Of a stretch of 64,000 nt of DNA, positions 43,651 through 53,132 are shown piece after piece. The position numbers and the translations under genes are program-made. Under the pieces are notes generated by a model. It did no database searches, had not been told where the DNA came from, and saw nothing but the letters and a program-made list of their open reading frames with translations. The stretch is from Euleptes europaea (Eukaryota > Chordata > Lepidosauria > Squamata > Sphaerodactylidae), in NCBI RefSeq assembly GCF_029931775.1, contig NC_079312.1, positions 15,445,821 through 15,509,820 on the forward strand, in the 5' to 3' direction. Each line of letters begins with the position of its first letter. Positions within the stretch are counted from its first letter, which is position 1.

Positions 43651-43815
43651 CTTGTACTCTTGGGAAGCCTCCTCCACAGGAATGATTTTGTGATCATTGT
43701 GCTCCTGGGACTGGTCACAGACCACGCAGATGGGGGCTTCGTCATTCTTGCAGAAGAGCTTCAGCGGCTCCTTGTGCTTCTGGCAAACTCTCTCCTTTCG
43801 GGCTGCCACAATTGT
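43651..43815 (-). pseudogene. TRIM B-box exon, gene B, donor mutated
   Basis: 165 nt, phase 0-0, close relative of the exon at 5400-5564. B-box 2 ligands are visible in [20 protein letters not shown], then CVVCDQSQEHNDH. The frame is open and the acceptor (GGCATCAG) good, but the donor base pair after AAG is AT where locus A has GT. It lies 515 bp upstream of the 96-nt exon, the natural position for a B-box exon feeding the coiled coil. Confidence 0.78.
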
Positions 43816-44202
43816 CTGATGCCAAAAACAAAAGAACCATATTTGTTTTATTCCCCCCCCCATATTTTTGAACTCTCCCTCTCTGTGTACTAGTAAATAT
43901 TGGACATAATCAGTGACTTATGCAGAAAAATATATTGTATAGGAAAGAAAAATGTTACCAAGCTTTTACTGATTCCTCAAATTCCTTTGAAAGCCAATGG
44001 ATTGGTAACAATTCATGGTTTCAGAATAAACCACACACTCCCTGCATCTAATTTGAAAATCCACCTCCAGATCCTCAGCTGGTGGCTCCCCTCTCCTCTA
44101 GCAATGAGATTTCAGGTAGCATCTAGGGCTGCTACAGAAGGAGGAACCCCAAAATTAAGAAAAGGGAACATCTGGGTCCAAATAATCTTCAAAACATACC
44201 CA
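43816..44202 (-). other. First TRIM intron, matching locus A
   Basis: 43960-44180 aligns with 6540-6760. No exon. Confidence 0.5.
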
Positions 44203-44260
44203 TGTTGTCGAAGGCTTTCACGGTCAGAGTTCATTGGTTCTTGTAGGTTATCCGGGCTGG
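44203..44260. mobile_element. Left part of a palindromic element split by the chromovirus
   Basis: It reads TTGTCGAAGGCTTTCACGGT, then TTGGTTCTTGTAGGTTATCC, as in palindromic element 2 at 3190. The rest continues at 50816-50943. GCTGG ends this part and starts the other. Confidence 0.85.
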
Positions 44261-44551
44261 TGTCAGCCCTTGGCCCACTTGAACCAAAAACCACATCAGA
44301 GACAGTCAGGTCCAAAGAAGCTGGTTTTACTTGGTCAAAATAGGTTAACAGAGCATAAAGAAAAGGGTGACAGCTATGGGGCTGGCTGGCTAGAACTTGG
44401 TAATATAAAAGCATTGAAAAGGCGAGAGATTACATATCAAAAACAAAGCTGTGTTCCCAGAGCTTCAAACGGAGTTCAGTAGGCATAACAGTCCTTGAGT
44501 CTGGTCGGCGGGAAAGCGAAAGTAAACATCAACTGAGATACAGGCCTGACA
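44261..44551 (-). repeat. 3' LTR of the chromovirus
   Basis: 291 bp. No difference from 50525-50815 was found on reading through. A purine tract (on the minus strand) abuts it at 44552-44566. Confidence 0.95.
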
Positions 44552-44566
44552 TCCTGCCCCCCTTAA

Positions 44567-47500
44567 GGCCCCCTCCCACCTTGCAAAGGGGACGGTCTAT
44601 CCGGGTAGGCGGTGTGGAAGGCAGTCACCAAGTGCGGGGCGAAGACATCCTCTGCACGCACCCACTCATCGGAGGCAGGGGGGAAGTGTTTCCAGCGAAT
44701 TAAGTACTGCAGAGATCCATGCCGTATACGTGAATCCAGGATCTTTGATACTTCAAAATGCTCCTCCCCCCACCACCATCACGGGCTGCTCGGGAGGCGG
44801 TTCTGGGTGCCATTCCGAGGAGGCGAGATGAGGTTTAAGGAGGCTGACATGGAAGACAGGGTGGATACGTCTCAGGGTTTTGGGGAGAGTCAGTTCCACA
44901 GTGACAGGGTTGATGATCCGGGCAATGGGATATGGTCCAATGTACTTGGCACTAAGTTTATGGCACGGTCGAGTGGATCGCAGGTTTCTTGTGGAAAGAT
45001 ACACTGATTCGCCAACCCGGATCTCCTTGCTGGGGGACCGATGCTTATCTGCCTGCACCTTATATTTGCGCTTGGCTCTATCTAGGTTGCTCACTAACCA
45101 GGGCCATGTGGTGCGGAGGGCTTGTGCCCAGGAGGCTACATCGGGATCCCCCTCCCCCTCGGGAACCTCCGTGGGGGTAATAGGACTGACCGTACACAGC
45201 ATAGAAAGGGCTGAACTCTGTAGATTGATGGACAGCATTATTGCACGCATATTCTGCAAAAGGCAATAGTTCCACCCAGTCATCTTGGTGGTAATTGATA
45301 TAACAACGTAAATAACATTCTAATACAGCATTGACACGTTCAGTTTGTCCATCCGTCTGGGGATGGAAAGCACTTGACAACCCTTGCTCCACCCCCACCA
45401 ATTTGAGAAACGCCTTCCAGAATTTAGCCACCAAACTACTTCCGCGGTCGCAGATTATCTTGTGGGGGAACGAATGCAACCGGAAAACATGTGACACGAA
45501 GAGGCGGGCCAATTTGGGGGCGGAGGGAATACCCGCTCACGGAACCAAATGTACCTGTTTGGAAAATAAGTCAGTAACAACCCATAGTACAGTTTTGCCC
45601 CCGCTAAGGGGGAGATCCGTCATAAAATCCATGGCAATCACTTCCCAGGGCTTGCTGGGAATTTCCAGCGGTTGCAGTAGTCCTGGGGGTTTGCCTTGAG
45701 GTCGTTTGACTGTGGCACAGATAGGGCAGCTGCGAATGAAGGAGTCCACATCAGAACGCATTCCCCCCCCCCACCAAAATTGCCTGCGCAACAAGTGAAG
45801 GGTTTTCAGGAACCCAAAGTGTCCCGCAGTTTTAGCTCCATGGGCTAACTGCAGAACTTCCCTTCGAGGTATCTTAGGCACGTACAGTTTTGAGTCTTTG
45901 TACCAACAACCACCTTGCTCAAGTACACTTTGGGCCAAGGTTTGGGCAGTGTGTTCGGCTAGGCACTGAGTCCGAAGGGAGTCCAGGAAGGAATTAGAGA
46001 TGATAACCCCCCCTTCTTTCGTGGGAGAGGGTGAACCAGGAGCTGTTGGTGTTGGGGGGGGAGAAACTGGTTGCTGCGGAGCGCTGGATACAGGTGACGC
46101 AAGGGGGGCAGGCGAGGGAGCCTGCTGGTTAGGGCTGGATACCTTGTTGGCCATTGTGTGGTTCCCCTGCTGGAGTCGGGTTTGGGACCGGGTTTGCACG
46201 GTCAGCAGAGGCAGGGCTTCTCTTTGCGCTGGGGTGAACAAAGAGTCTGTCAGCCGATCACGTTTTACCGGGTATTGAGGCAACTGGGATAGGGCATCTG
46301 CAAGCACGTTCTGTTTCCCGGGCACATGTTTAAGAACAAAACGGAATTGAGCAAAGAAGTCCGCCCAACGTTGTTGTTTTGCGAACAATTTATGGGTCCC
46401 CGTGAGGGCAGTTAGATTTTTGTGATCGGTCCAGACTTCAAAGGGGACCCCGGGCCCCTCCAGAAACTGCCTCCACAGCGTAAGGGCATGGTGGACGGCT
46501 GATGCTTCCTTTTCCCAAATGGGCCAGTTCAATTGGGAATGTGTAAACCTCTTCGAGAAGTAGGCACAGGGGTGCAGGAGACCGTCCGGTCCTCTCTGGA
46601 GTAGGCCCCCCCATGGCTACGTCGGACGCATTGACCTGTACAATAAACATTTGTTTCGGATCTGGGTGCTGCAGGACCGGTTCAGAAGTGAAAAGCCGTT
46701 TGAGGGCTACAAAGGCGGATTGGCATTGATCAGTCCACAGTATCTTGGCAGAGGGCAACGTTGCAGAAACCCCTTTACCCTTTGTTTTCAGGAGGTCGGT
46801 GATTGGCAGCGCCACTTGAGCGAAATTGGGAATGAAACCGCGGTAGAAATTAGCAAAGCCCAGAAATTGCTGCACTTGTTTGCGGGTGGAGGGCGGAGTC
46901 CAGTCAAGTACCGATTGGACTTTAGCGGGGTCCATGCTAAGGCCACGATGAGAGATTATGTACCCCAAGAAAGTTATCTGCTTTTGGTGAAATTCGGATT
47001 TAGAGAGTTTTGCATAGAGCTGGTGGTTACGCAGTCGTTGTAAAACTTCTCTGACCAGAGCAACATGTTCCTCCATGGTTTTCGAATAAATAAGAATATC
47101 ATCCAAATAAACTACCACGCCGCGGTACAGCAAATCATGGAGGATTTCGTTAATGAGTTGCATGAAGACCCCCGGGAGCCCCTTCAATCCGAAAGGCATC
47201 ACAAGAAATTCATTCATTCCAAAACAGCTAGAGAAGGCGGTGAGGGGTTCGTCTCCCTTGCGGATACGGACGCGATAATAAGCTTCCACTAAGTCCAATT
47301 TGGAGAAAACGCGACCCTCCTGTAATTGCCCCGTAATATCTGAAATCAACGGTATGGGGTAGGCGTTGGCTTGGGTAACTGCATTAAGCTTCCGGAAGTC
47401 AATGCATAAACGCAGGTCACCCTCCTTCTTCCGGGCAAAGAACGCAGGGGCTGAGTTGGGAGCGTTCGATGGCTGAATGAACCCTCGAGCGAGATTTTTA

Positions 47501-48215
47501 TCCAAAAAGTCACGTAACACAGCGCGTTTGGAAACGCTCATGGGGTAAATCTTGCTTTTAGTCAGTGTGCAATCTTTTACCACCTCAATTGCACAGTCAG
47601 TGGTATGGTGGGGGGGGCAAGGCATCACATTCTTTAACATCAAAGACATCTGCAAAGTCTCTGTATGCTTCGGGCAAAGGCGGTGGCGATGCGGTATCGG
47701 AGGTTAAAGCCGGAGCGGGTGGAGGCATCACCGCGACTCCCTGTCGGTGCTGTTCGCACTTGGGATTGGCAAAGGAAATAGTGTCTGTTTCCCAGTCTAT
47801 ATAAGGACTATGACCTTTAAGCCAATTAATCCCTAGAACAACTTCAAATCAGATGGGGGCTATGGTAAAGTCTATTTGCTCCCAATGAGAACCAATACCC
47901 ATTGCTACTCCCCGTGTGCGATGATCGACCGGTCCCCCCTTAAAAGGGCTCCCATCCATCTGGGCGAATTGGACGGGAGCTGGTAACGCCTCGGACTTGA
48001 CTTCGAGGGCTGCAAACGTGGCTTCACTAATTAAAGTGCGACCGCAGCCAGAGTCAATAAGTGCCTTGACAGGCAGTTGGGGATCCCCTTTATAGTGTTG
48101 CAACACTGCGTCCACATAAACAGTGGTTTCCACTTCACTCACCTTGACGGGAGCTTTGGGTTTAGCAGGAGATTCTGCAGGGGTCTGTGGAGACGCTCCA
48201 CTCACCACAGACCGA
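44567..48215 (-). pseudogene. Chromovirus pol fossil (protease to chromodomain)
   Basis: Domains from right to left: aspartic protease (ALIDSGCGRTLIS), RT (LRLCIDFRKLN, MPFGLKGLPGVF, catalytic VVYLDDILIYS), RNase H (VWTDHKNLTAL), integrase with HHCC finger (LAHGAKTAGHFGFLKTLHLL, SCPICATVKRP) and catalytic core (VIAMDFMTDLP, DRGSSLVAKFW, FHPQTDGQTERVN), then a chromodomain (FEVSKILDSRIRHG, YLIRWKHFPPASDEWV). Chromodomains guide such integrases to modified chromatin. The region is broken in about four places. In this family gag and pol are normally linked by programmed read-through or frameshifting. Confidence 0.9.
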
Positions 48216-48270
48216 ATCCGTTTTTTGACAGATCAAGAGGGGCTTCCAGGTTTAGAGCTGGAGAATTCCA

Positions 48271-50148
48271 TTAATCCTCGTCAGAAGAAGGAGAGTTGTC
48301 CCCCATTGGGGCACTTGTAATCCGGGACCCCGCGGGGTCGCTTGGTGCAGAAAGGTTAGCTGATTCCTTAACGTGAAGTGCAGAGGGTGTGGGTCGTCCC
48401 GGCGCTGCGCTGCGGGTGGCCGCGGTGCCTCTGCGTTGAGGTCTTCCTCGAGCTCGGGGTGGCATGCTGGGGCAAGTGTTCTCCGGTCGTTGAGGACAAG
48501 CCGCCGCAAAGTGACCCAATTCCCCGCACACGAGGCAAGCCCCCCTCTGGAACCTTGTTTCGCGATCCTGAGGCGGTCGCGTTGGTTTCCGCAAGCTGGG
48601 GAGCGGTGCTTTGGACGGGGGTTTCTGGGTGCTTTTATCCTTGTTTCGTTGCCAGACCAGGGAAATGAAACGCCGGCGGCTTTCAACTTCTTCAGTCAGT
48701 AAAATCCAATCTTCGAGGGTGTCAGGATCGCCCCGCATATACGACCAGTTCAAAATGTCAGGGTGTAAGGCTTCCCTAAAGTAGTGGATTAGGGTGGCCT
48801 CCGGCCAGTCTACTATTCTACTGGCTAGTCTCTGGAATTCATCTACAAACTCTCGGACTGGAGAAGAGCCCTGCCTGAGTTGTAGAAGTTCTGCTTTGGC
48901 TCGTTCTCCCATAAAGGGGTCCTCAAACCGTCTCCGCAAGGCAGTCATAAAATGGTTGAGGGAGCGGATAGAACGAGACCGAGTGTCAAATTGGAGGACC
49001 ATCCAGTCAGCTGCTTTCCCCGTCAATAGAGAAGCTATGAAACGAACCCGGCTATCCTCTGTGGGAAAGAATTGCCCTTGTTCCTGCATGTAACTATCGA
49101 CTTGATGTAAGAAACAGGGTAGAGTCTCGAGCGAGCCATCATAGGTCGTTTTCAACCGGGGTTGCTTCCATGGGCCGGGTATGGGTTGGCCCGGCTGTAC
49201 AGGTGCCCCGGGAGCTGGTGCAACTGGCGCTCCGGGGACCAGTGGCTGAACAGGGAGATTAGCTGGTGGTTGAGCTGGCACAACCGGCTGAACTGGTGGG
49301 TGAACTGGTGTGGTGGGATCAGGAAGAATGGGCTGCGCCGGAGTCACCAGCGCCCGCTGTAATCGTTCGTTTTCCTGGAACAAATGTTCCATTTGATCCT
49401 GGAGACGGTCTACACGATCGTATAACTCCCGGTTTTGAGCCGGCAATAAGTGCACCTCGTCCTCAGGTCCACCCGTACGATGTGCCCGGCTGGCTTGGAA
49501 GCCCATGGCCCATTGGGAGCCGTCCCCATACAAGTCCTCCTTGTCGGAATCGTCGGATCCCCGAAGCCATTCTGCGAGGCGCCACGCGCGTTGGGCGGTG
49601 CGGGACGGGGCAAAAGCCGGGGAAAATGTTAGTCCCCACGAAGGGCCAGTTCGACCGGGGTCTTTGGGGCGCACACCCACCCGTGCTCGTTCTGCAGCCA
49701 ACTGTTGTTCCCTTTCCCGTGCGGCCTGAGCTTTGGCCGCCGCCTCCGCCGCCACAGCTGCTTCTCTTTCTGCGAGAGCTTGGGCAGCCTCGAGTTTCAG
49801 GGCAACATCTGCAGTCACAAGCGGTAGAAGTTCCTTTTCCAAGAGGGCGAGGAGCGGTTCGGACTCCCCACCCAACAGCGGTTGAATCTGGACCGCTAGC
49901 GCAGGTGCATTAGCCCCGAAGGTTGGGGACAACAATTGTGATAGAGTGGCTACCATGGTATCCTTCGTTAGTTCCACGAATAGAAGCGCCATTTGAATAG
50001 CCATCCGTTTCGCCTCTGCTTGACAGTCAGCTGCATTCGGCACCAAAGAAAAACCTGCCGGCGGGGCCCCTGCCATGGCACCTGTGGAGTGAGTCTCACG
50101 AGCAATAAGTTTATCCAACAAATCAGTCAGTATTTGTAAATCCTCCAC
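48271..50148 (-). CDS. Chromovirus gag (625-codon frame)
   Basis: Long open gag frame. The first ~170 residues include an Ala/Glu-rich helix (LEAAQALAEREAAVAAEAAA). A heptad stretch (DRLQDQMEHLFQENERLQRA) is followed by a Pro-rich spacer, then the capsid core (FFPTEDSRVRFIASLLTGKA, FEDPFMGERAKAELLQLRQG, VDWPEATLIHYFREALHPDI). A single CCHC knuckle (CLVCGELGHFAAACP) lies near the C-terminus, for packaging RNA. It looks whole. Many frames on the opposite strand here are shadows. Confidence 0.92.
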   Translation of the reverse strand: MEDLQILTDLLDKLIARETHSTGAMAGAPPAGFSLVPNAADCQAEAKRMAIQMALLFVELTKDTMVATLSQLLSPTFGANAPALAVQIQPLLGGESEPLLALLEKELLPLVTADVALKLEAAQALAEREAAVAAEAAAKAQAAREREQQLAAERARVGVRPKDPGRTGPSWGLTFSPAFAPSRTAQRAWRLAEWLRGSDDSDKEDLYGDGSQWAMGFQASRAHRTGGPEDEVHLLPAQNRELYDRVDRLQDQMEHLFQENERLQRALVTPAQPILPDPTTPVHPPVQPVVPAQPPANLPVQPLVPGAPVAPAPGAPVQPGQPIPGPWKQPRLKTTYDGSLETLPCFLHQVDSYMQEQGQFFPTEDSRVRFIASLLTGKAADWMVLQFDTRSRSIRSLNHFMTALRRRFEDPFMGERAKAELLQLRQGSSPVREFVDEFQRLASRIVDWPEATLIHYFREALHPDILNWSYMRGDPDTLEDWILLTEEVESRRRFISLVWQRNKDKSTQKPPSKAPLPSLRKPTRPPQDRETRFQRGACLVCGELGHFAAACPQRPENTCPSMPPRARGRPQRRGTAATRSAAPGRPTPSALHVKESANLSAPSDPAGSRITSAPMGDNSPSSDED

Positions 50149-50507
50149 CGCCAGTTGGGATCACCCACCAACCGATCAAGGGCTTGGAGGTCTAAACAGG
50201 TGTTAGCATCCTCAACGTCAGACATCCAAGGAGAAGTCAGTAGAGAACGCCACTGGGTCTGTATTAATCCATTTAGACGACTAACTTCCGTGCTAGTCCT
50301 GCTCAGTTCAGCTACAACGTCCCGTACGAGATTGGGATCATCGTCCAGGGTTCTTCCAGGAACCCGCAACCCGGGGATCACAACCGGCTGGTCTGGGGCG
50401 AACCACACGGGGCTCCAACCCCTGTTGAATCACTCGGACAGCGCTCTCCTCGCTCCCATCCGAGTGGCAGGCGAACCCTCCTGGGCTCCAGCCTGACAGA
50501 GGAAAGA

Positions 50508-50524
50508 AGGGATAGCTGTCACAA
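50508..50524 (-). other. Putative self-priming site of the chromovirus
   Basis: Just inside the 5' LTR, the minus-strand GTGACAGCTAT (50522-50512) is complementary to ATAGCTGTCAC at 50641-50631 in the LTR, about 30 bases after a TATA-like TTTATAT (near 50667-50673). No TGG-type tRNA primer site is seen. Tf1/sushi elements are known to prime with the first ~11 bases of their own RNA, so this match fits the family. Confidence 0.7.
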
Positions 50525-50815
50525 TGTCAGCCCTTGGCCCACTTGAACCAAAAACCACATCAGAGACAGTCAGGTCCAAAGAAGCTGGTTTTACTTGGTC
50601 AAAATAGGTTAACAGAGCATAAAGAAAAGGGTGACAGCTATGGGGCTGGCTGGCTAGAACTTGGTAATATAAAAGCATTGAAAAGGCGAGAGATTACATA
50701 TCAAAAACAAAGCTGTGTTCCCAGAGCTTCAAACGGAGTTCAGTAGGCATAACAGTCCTTGAGTCTGGTCGGCGGGAAAGCGAAAGTAAACATCAACTGA
50801 GATACAGGCCTGACA
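50525..50815 (-). repeat. 5' LTR of the chromovirus
   Basis: 291 bp, TG...CA ends. It holds a TATA-like box near 50667-50673 and a predicted start near 50641. Confidence 0.95.
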
Positions 50816-50943
50816 GCTGGGCAGATCTGGACAGTCCTTCAATGTGACTCCTCTGAAGATGCCTGCCACAGCTGCTGGCGAAACGTCAGGGAAGAAAATA
50901 CCAAGACCACAGACACACAGCCCGGATAACCTACAAGTACCAA
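50816..50943. mobile_element. Right part of the split palindromic element
   Basis: Carries GATGCCTGCCACAGCTGCTG, GAAACGTCAGG and GGATAACCTACAAGTACC, matching the right arm of palindromic element 2. It follows directly from the second GCTGG. Confidence 0.85.
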
Positions 50944-50962
50944 AGAACCAGAGATTTCTTAC

Positions 50963-51387
50963 CTTCAGCTCCTTCAGAGGAATCACCTGGTGATCTTGGT
51001 GCTCCTTAGATCTGCAGCAGACCACGCAGAGGCTTCCTCATCCTTGCAGAAAAACTTCAGGGGCTCCTGGTGCTTCTCGCAGGCGCCCCCCTTGCCTTCT
51101 GCCCCCGTCACATCTGCCGCTTTTTTCTCCTGCGGACTCAGTTTCTGGATTATTCCCACAAAAATTGCAAGTTGCTGGTTGGGCTGGAGGGTCCCCTCCT
51201 GCGCTCTCCCTCTGCATTGGGGGCAGCAGGAAGCCTCTGCCCTAAACGCCCCCCAGGTGCGGGTCAGGCAGGCGCGGCAGAAGTTGTGGCCGCACTCGGC
51301 GATGGTCACCGGGTCCCTGAAGAAGTCCAGGCAGACGGAGCAAGAGGCTTCCTCGCACAGCTCCTTCAGGGGTTCCTCCGCCGCCAT
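50963..51387 (-). pseudogene. TRIM RING + B-box first exon, gene B, frameshifted
   Basis: 425 nt ending at a good donor (AAG then GTAAGA). RING C3HC4 is intact: C16, C19, C32, H34, C37, C40, C55, C58. The B-box starts [18 protein letters not shown], then the frame shifts; the continuation [20 protein letters not shown] lies in another frame. One base is missing from the expected 426. The upstream ATG is preceded by GCAGCC in a GC-rich 5' region. As it stands the frame would read off into an unrelated tail. The RING is similar to TRIM7/TRIM11/TRIM39-type proteins; no symbol is assigned. Confidence 0.85.
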
Positions 51388-52100
51388 GGCTGCCTGGGAG
51401 AAGTGGGGAGAGAGAAGTCAGTTTCGTTTCCTCGCTTTCCAAAGCAGCGACGGGGCGTTTCCCTCCCTGCAAAGGACTCCCTGCTGCTGCTGTGCACTCA
51501 ACAGCAATGCAATGGGCAGGGGGGTTGCTGGGGAAAGGGTCGGGCTCTCTTGCACTCCTTTGGCGGGCATTTACAACCCCCTTTGGGGGCGTCCCTGAGA
51601 CTAGCGAGAGGCTTCCCTGCCGGGCTGGGAAGAAGAGATCCGGGGGTCTCCAGCAACTCTCCACGAAATGAGCCTGGAAAGATTTCCCCAGCACAACGAA
51701 ATCGTCCTGGGAAAGTTGGAAGGAAGCGGAGCGGCGCCACGGGGCCGATTTACCGAGGGGAGCAACCTTGTGCATCATCTGCCCCTTTGCAAAACAACAG
51801 CCATGTGCAGATCCCCCCACCCCTCTTACGGGGGGGGGGCAAGTGGCAGAAACTCTCCAGTTTCCCCTGTGAAGCTGATTTTTTTAATTATTTTTTTAAA
51901 GGAACAAAGGTCTTTGCCCTTTTCTACACGAGAGTTGTTCCCACGACAGAAATCGAAAATAATTAAGCAGCAACACAGCCACGTTCCCTGCAAACTGGGA
52001 TCTGGATGTGGACGCCAGATCCGCAAGCGAGGGCAGAATGGGGGGGCACCACTCCGGGCGGTGACAGAGGGGTGTCCCGTTTCTGAAAAGCCCACGCAGA
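51388..52100 (-). promoter_or_regulatory. Presumed upstream/promoter region of TRIM gene B
   Basis: Moderately GC-rich DNA upstream of the ATG. From 51599 on it is duplicated at 57155-57770 (shared CCTGGGAAAGTTGGAAGGAA and TCTGGATGTGGACGCCAGAT). No TATA box is clear. Conservation between copies is the only hint of function. Confidence 0.4.
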
Positions 52101-52480
52101 CTTTCCTACCTTCCTACCTTCGGTCCCACTAATTACTCTTATGAAAGGACCTGGGTCCCACCAGGATGGATTTTTTTAAAAAACATCTTTTCTGAGAAAG
52201 ACATTTATGTGTTTGTACTTGCAGGCATTCTGTTTATTACACTGCTTATGGCAAGTTTTAAGGACATGCATATTGCAGTTATATTGCTTTATTGCTATGG
52301 CTTTAGAACACAACAGAAATAATTATTCCATTAGCAACTGAAAAGCAGCAGTTGTTCTGAAAACCCTAGATCCCACCTAGACAAGTTCTGCATCTCTCCA
52401 GAGCTGCACAGCCTGTTGGTTGACAACCACGTCTGTGCATTAAACTCCCATAGCTAACCTATAATTTACTGTGAGATCTA
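52101..52480. repeat. Segmental duplicate, copy 1
   Basis: Collinear with 60243-60600 (shared CCTGGGTCCCACCAGGATGG and AACAGAAATAATTATT). No coding sequence. Confidence 0.8.
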
Positions 52481-52720
52481 AATCACTTAATTATACAAAG
52501 AAACAACAACCCCCACCCCCACCAAGAGATATAGAAATGAAAGAGAAGTCCAGTAGGATGCCCAAAATTCCACGGGAGGATATCAGCAGCCGGAGATCAC
52601 CACTACGATCAGATGGGTGACATCCAAAGGAGAAAATAAATCCACAGATCAATTGAGACGGTCGTTCCAGATACTGTATAAAGTCCCGTTTTTGCCAAAA
52701 GCTTCAGTCATTGATCCCTT
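52481..52720. other. Spacer
   Basis: Nothing recognised. Confidence 0.3.
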
Positions 52721-52900
52721 CTTGCTGTCAGCAGTTTGCTTTTGAATATTTGTTGAATATTTGTTATATCTGCTTGTAATATTTATGAACATGTGAGTAT
52801 GTTATTTCCAGGTTGGCTTTCACAAGAGGTTGATCGTAGGAGGATTGTATTTGGATCTTACAGGGATCTACTTATTCAAAAGCAAACTGCTGACAGCAAG
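52721..52900. repeat. 27-bp perfect inverted repeat
   Basis: CTTGCTGTCAGCAGTTTGCT continuing to 52747 is exactly inverted at 52874-52900, with ~126 bp between. It could be a small MITE or hairpin. No flanking duplication was seen. Confidence 0.7.
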
Positions 52901-52979
52901 CCTGGTAGTGTGGATCTAAACTAGGCCCCCCTCCACCCGCCTCGCCAGGAGTCCCACGGATGCGGGCGGCGGGGGCTTT

Positions 52980-53132
52980 ACAGAGATCCACGCCTGCCAC
53001 CCTCACCCACCCTTGCCACCACGTGACCTGGCAGGTGGGTGGTAGAGTTGTAGCTGGCGCCACCCCCCACCCCCGGCATCATGGGCAGGTAGGGAGGAGG
53101 AGGAAAGGGAGCCGCTTCTGCCCCTATGCCAT
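52980..53132. repeat. Segmental duplicate, left of the solo LTR
   Basis: Matches 63239-63388 (GGGAGGAGGAGGAAAGGGAG, then CCCCTATGCCAT). The match resumes after the LTR at 54409. Confidence 0.8.

Larger units (their letters stand above)
44261..50815 (-). mobile_element. Ty3/Gypsy chromovirus, near whole, very recent
   Basis: 6.56-kb LTR retrotransposon of the chromodomain (Tf1/sushi-like) branch of Ty3/Gypsy, minus strand. Both 291-bp LTRs start TGTCAG, end CTGACA as read on the plus strand, and appear identical. The target duplication is GCTGG at 44256-44260 and 50816-50820. Order from the right: 5' LTR, priming region, gag, protease, RT, RNase H, integrase, chromodomain, purine-rich tract, 3' LTR. 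It is broken by a handful of interruptions in pol (about four), so it is probably not active by itself. It sits inside a palindromic repeat inside the first intron of the TRIM pseudogene. Confidence 0.95.
22129..51387 (-). pseudogene. TRIM (RING/B-box/coiled-coil/B30.2) pseudogene, exons in order
   Basis: Exons on the minus strand: 51387-50963 (RING, B-box), 43815-43651 (extra B-box), 43135-43040 (96 nt), 42523-42293 (231 nt), 41021-40999 (23 nt), 39625-39506 (120 nt), 26350-26318 (33 nt) and 22643-22129 (B30.2). The 96/231/23-nt lengths are the textbook TRIM exon set, and phases join cleanly (the 119-nt exon, then GAC across to the 33-nt exon, then GCA into B30.2). The ancestral product was about 480 residues, presumably an E3 ubiquitin ligase. 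Lesions: net loss of one base in the first-exon B-box, no GT at the 96-nt exon donor, AT in place of GT after the extra B-box exon, one extra T in the 120-nt exon, and TGA inside B30.2. Introns carry a chromovirus, L1, Bov-B and others. Alternatively the first exon belongs to a separate paralog. Symbol not assigned. Confidence 0.75.

Noticed and set aside
44340-44530. Identical short frames at 44.1-44.5 kb and 50.4-50.7 kb
   Set aside because: They are the two chromovirus LTRs and are non-coding.
49266-49913. 215-codon plus-strand frame
   Set aside because: Antisense shadow of the chromovirus gag, which has the recognisable domains.
51070-51966. 298-codon plus-strand frame
   Set aside because: Lies opposite the TRIM RING exon and its GC-rich upstream region. 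No motifs; a shadow of GC composition.
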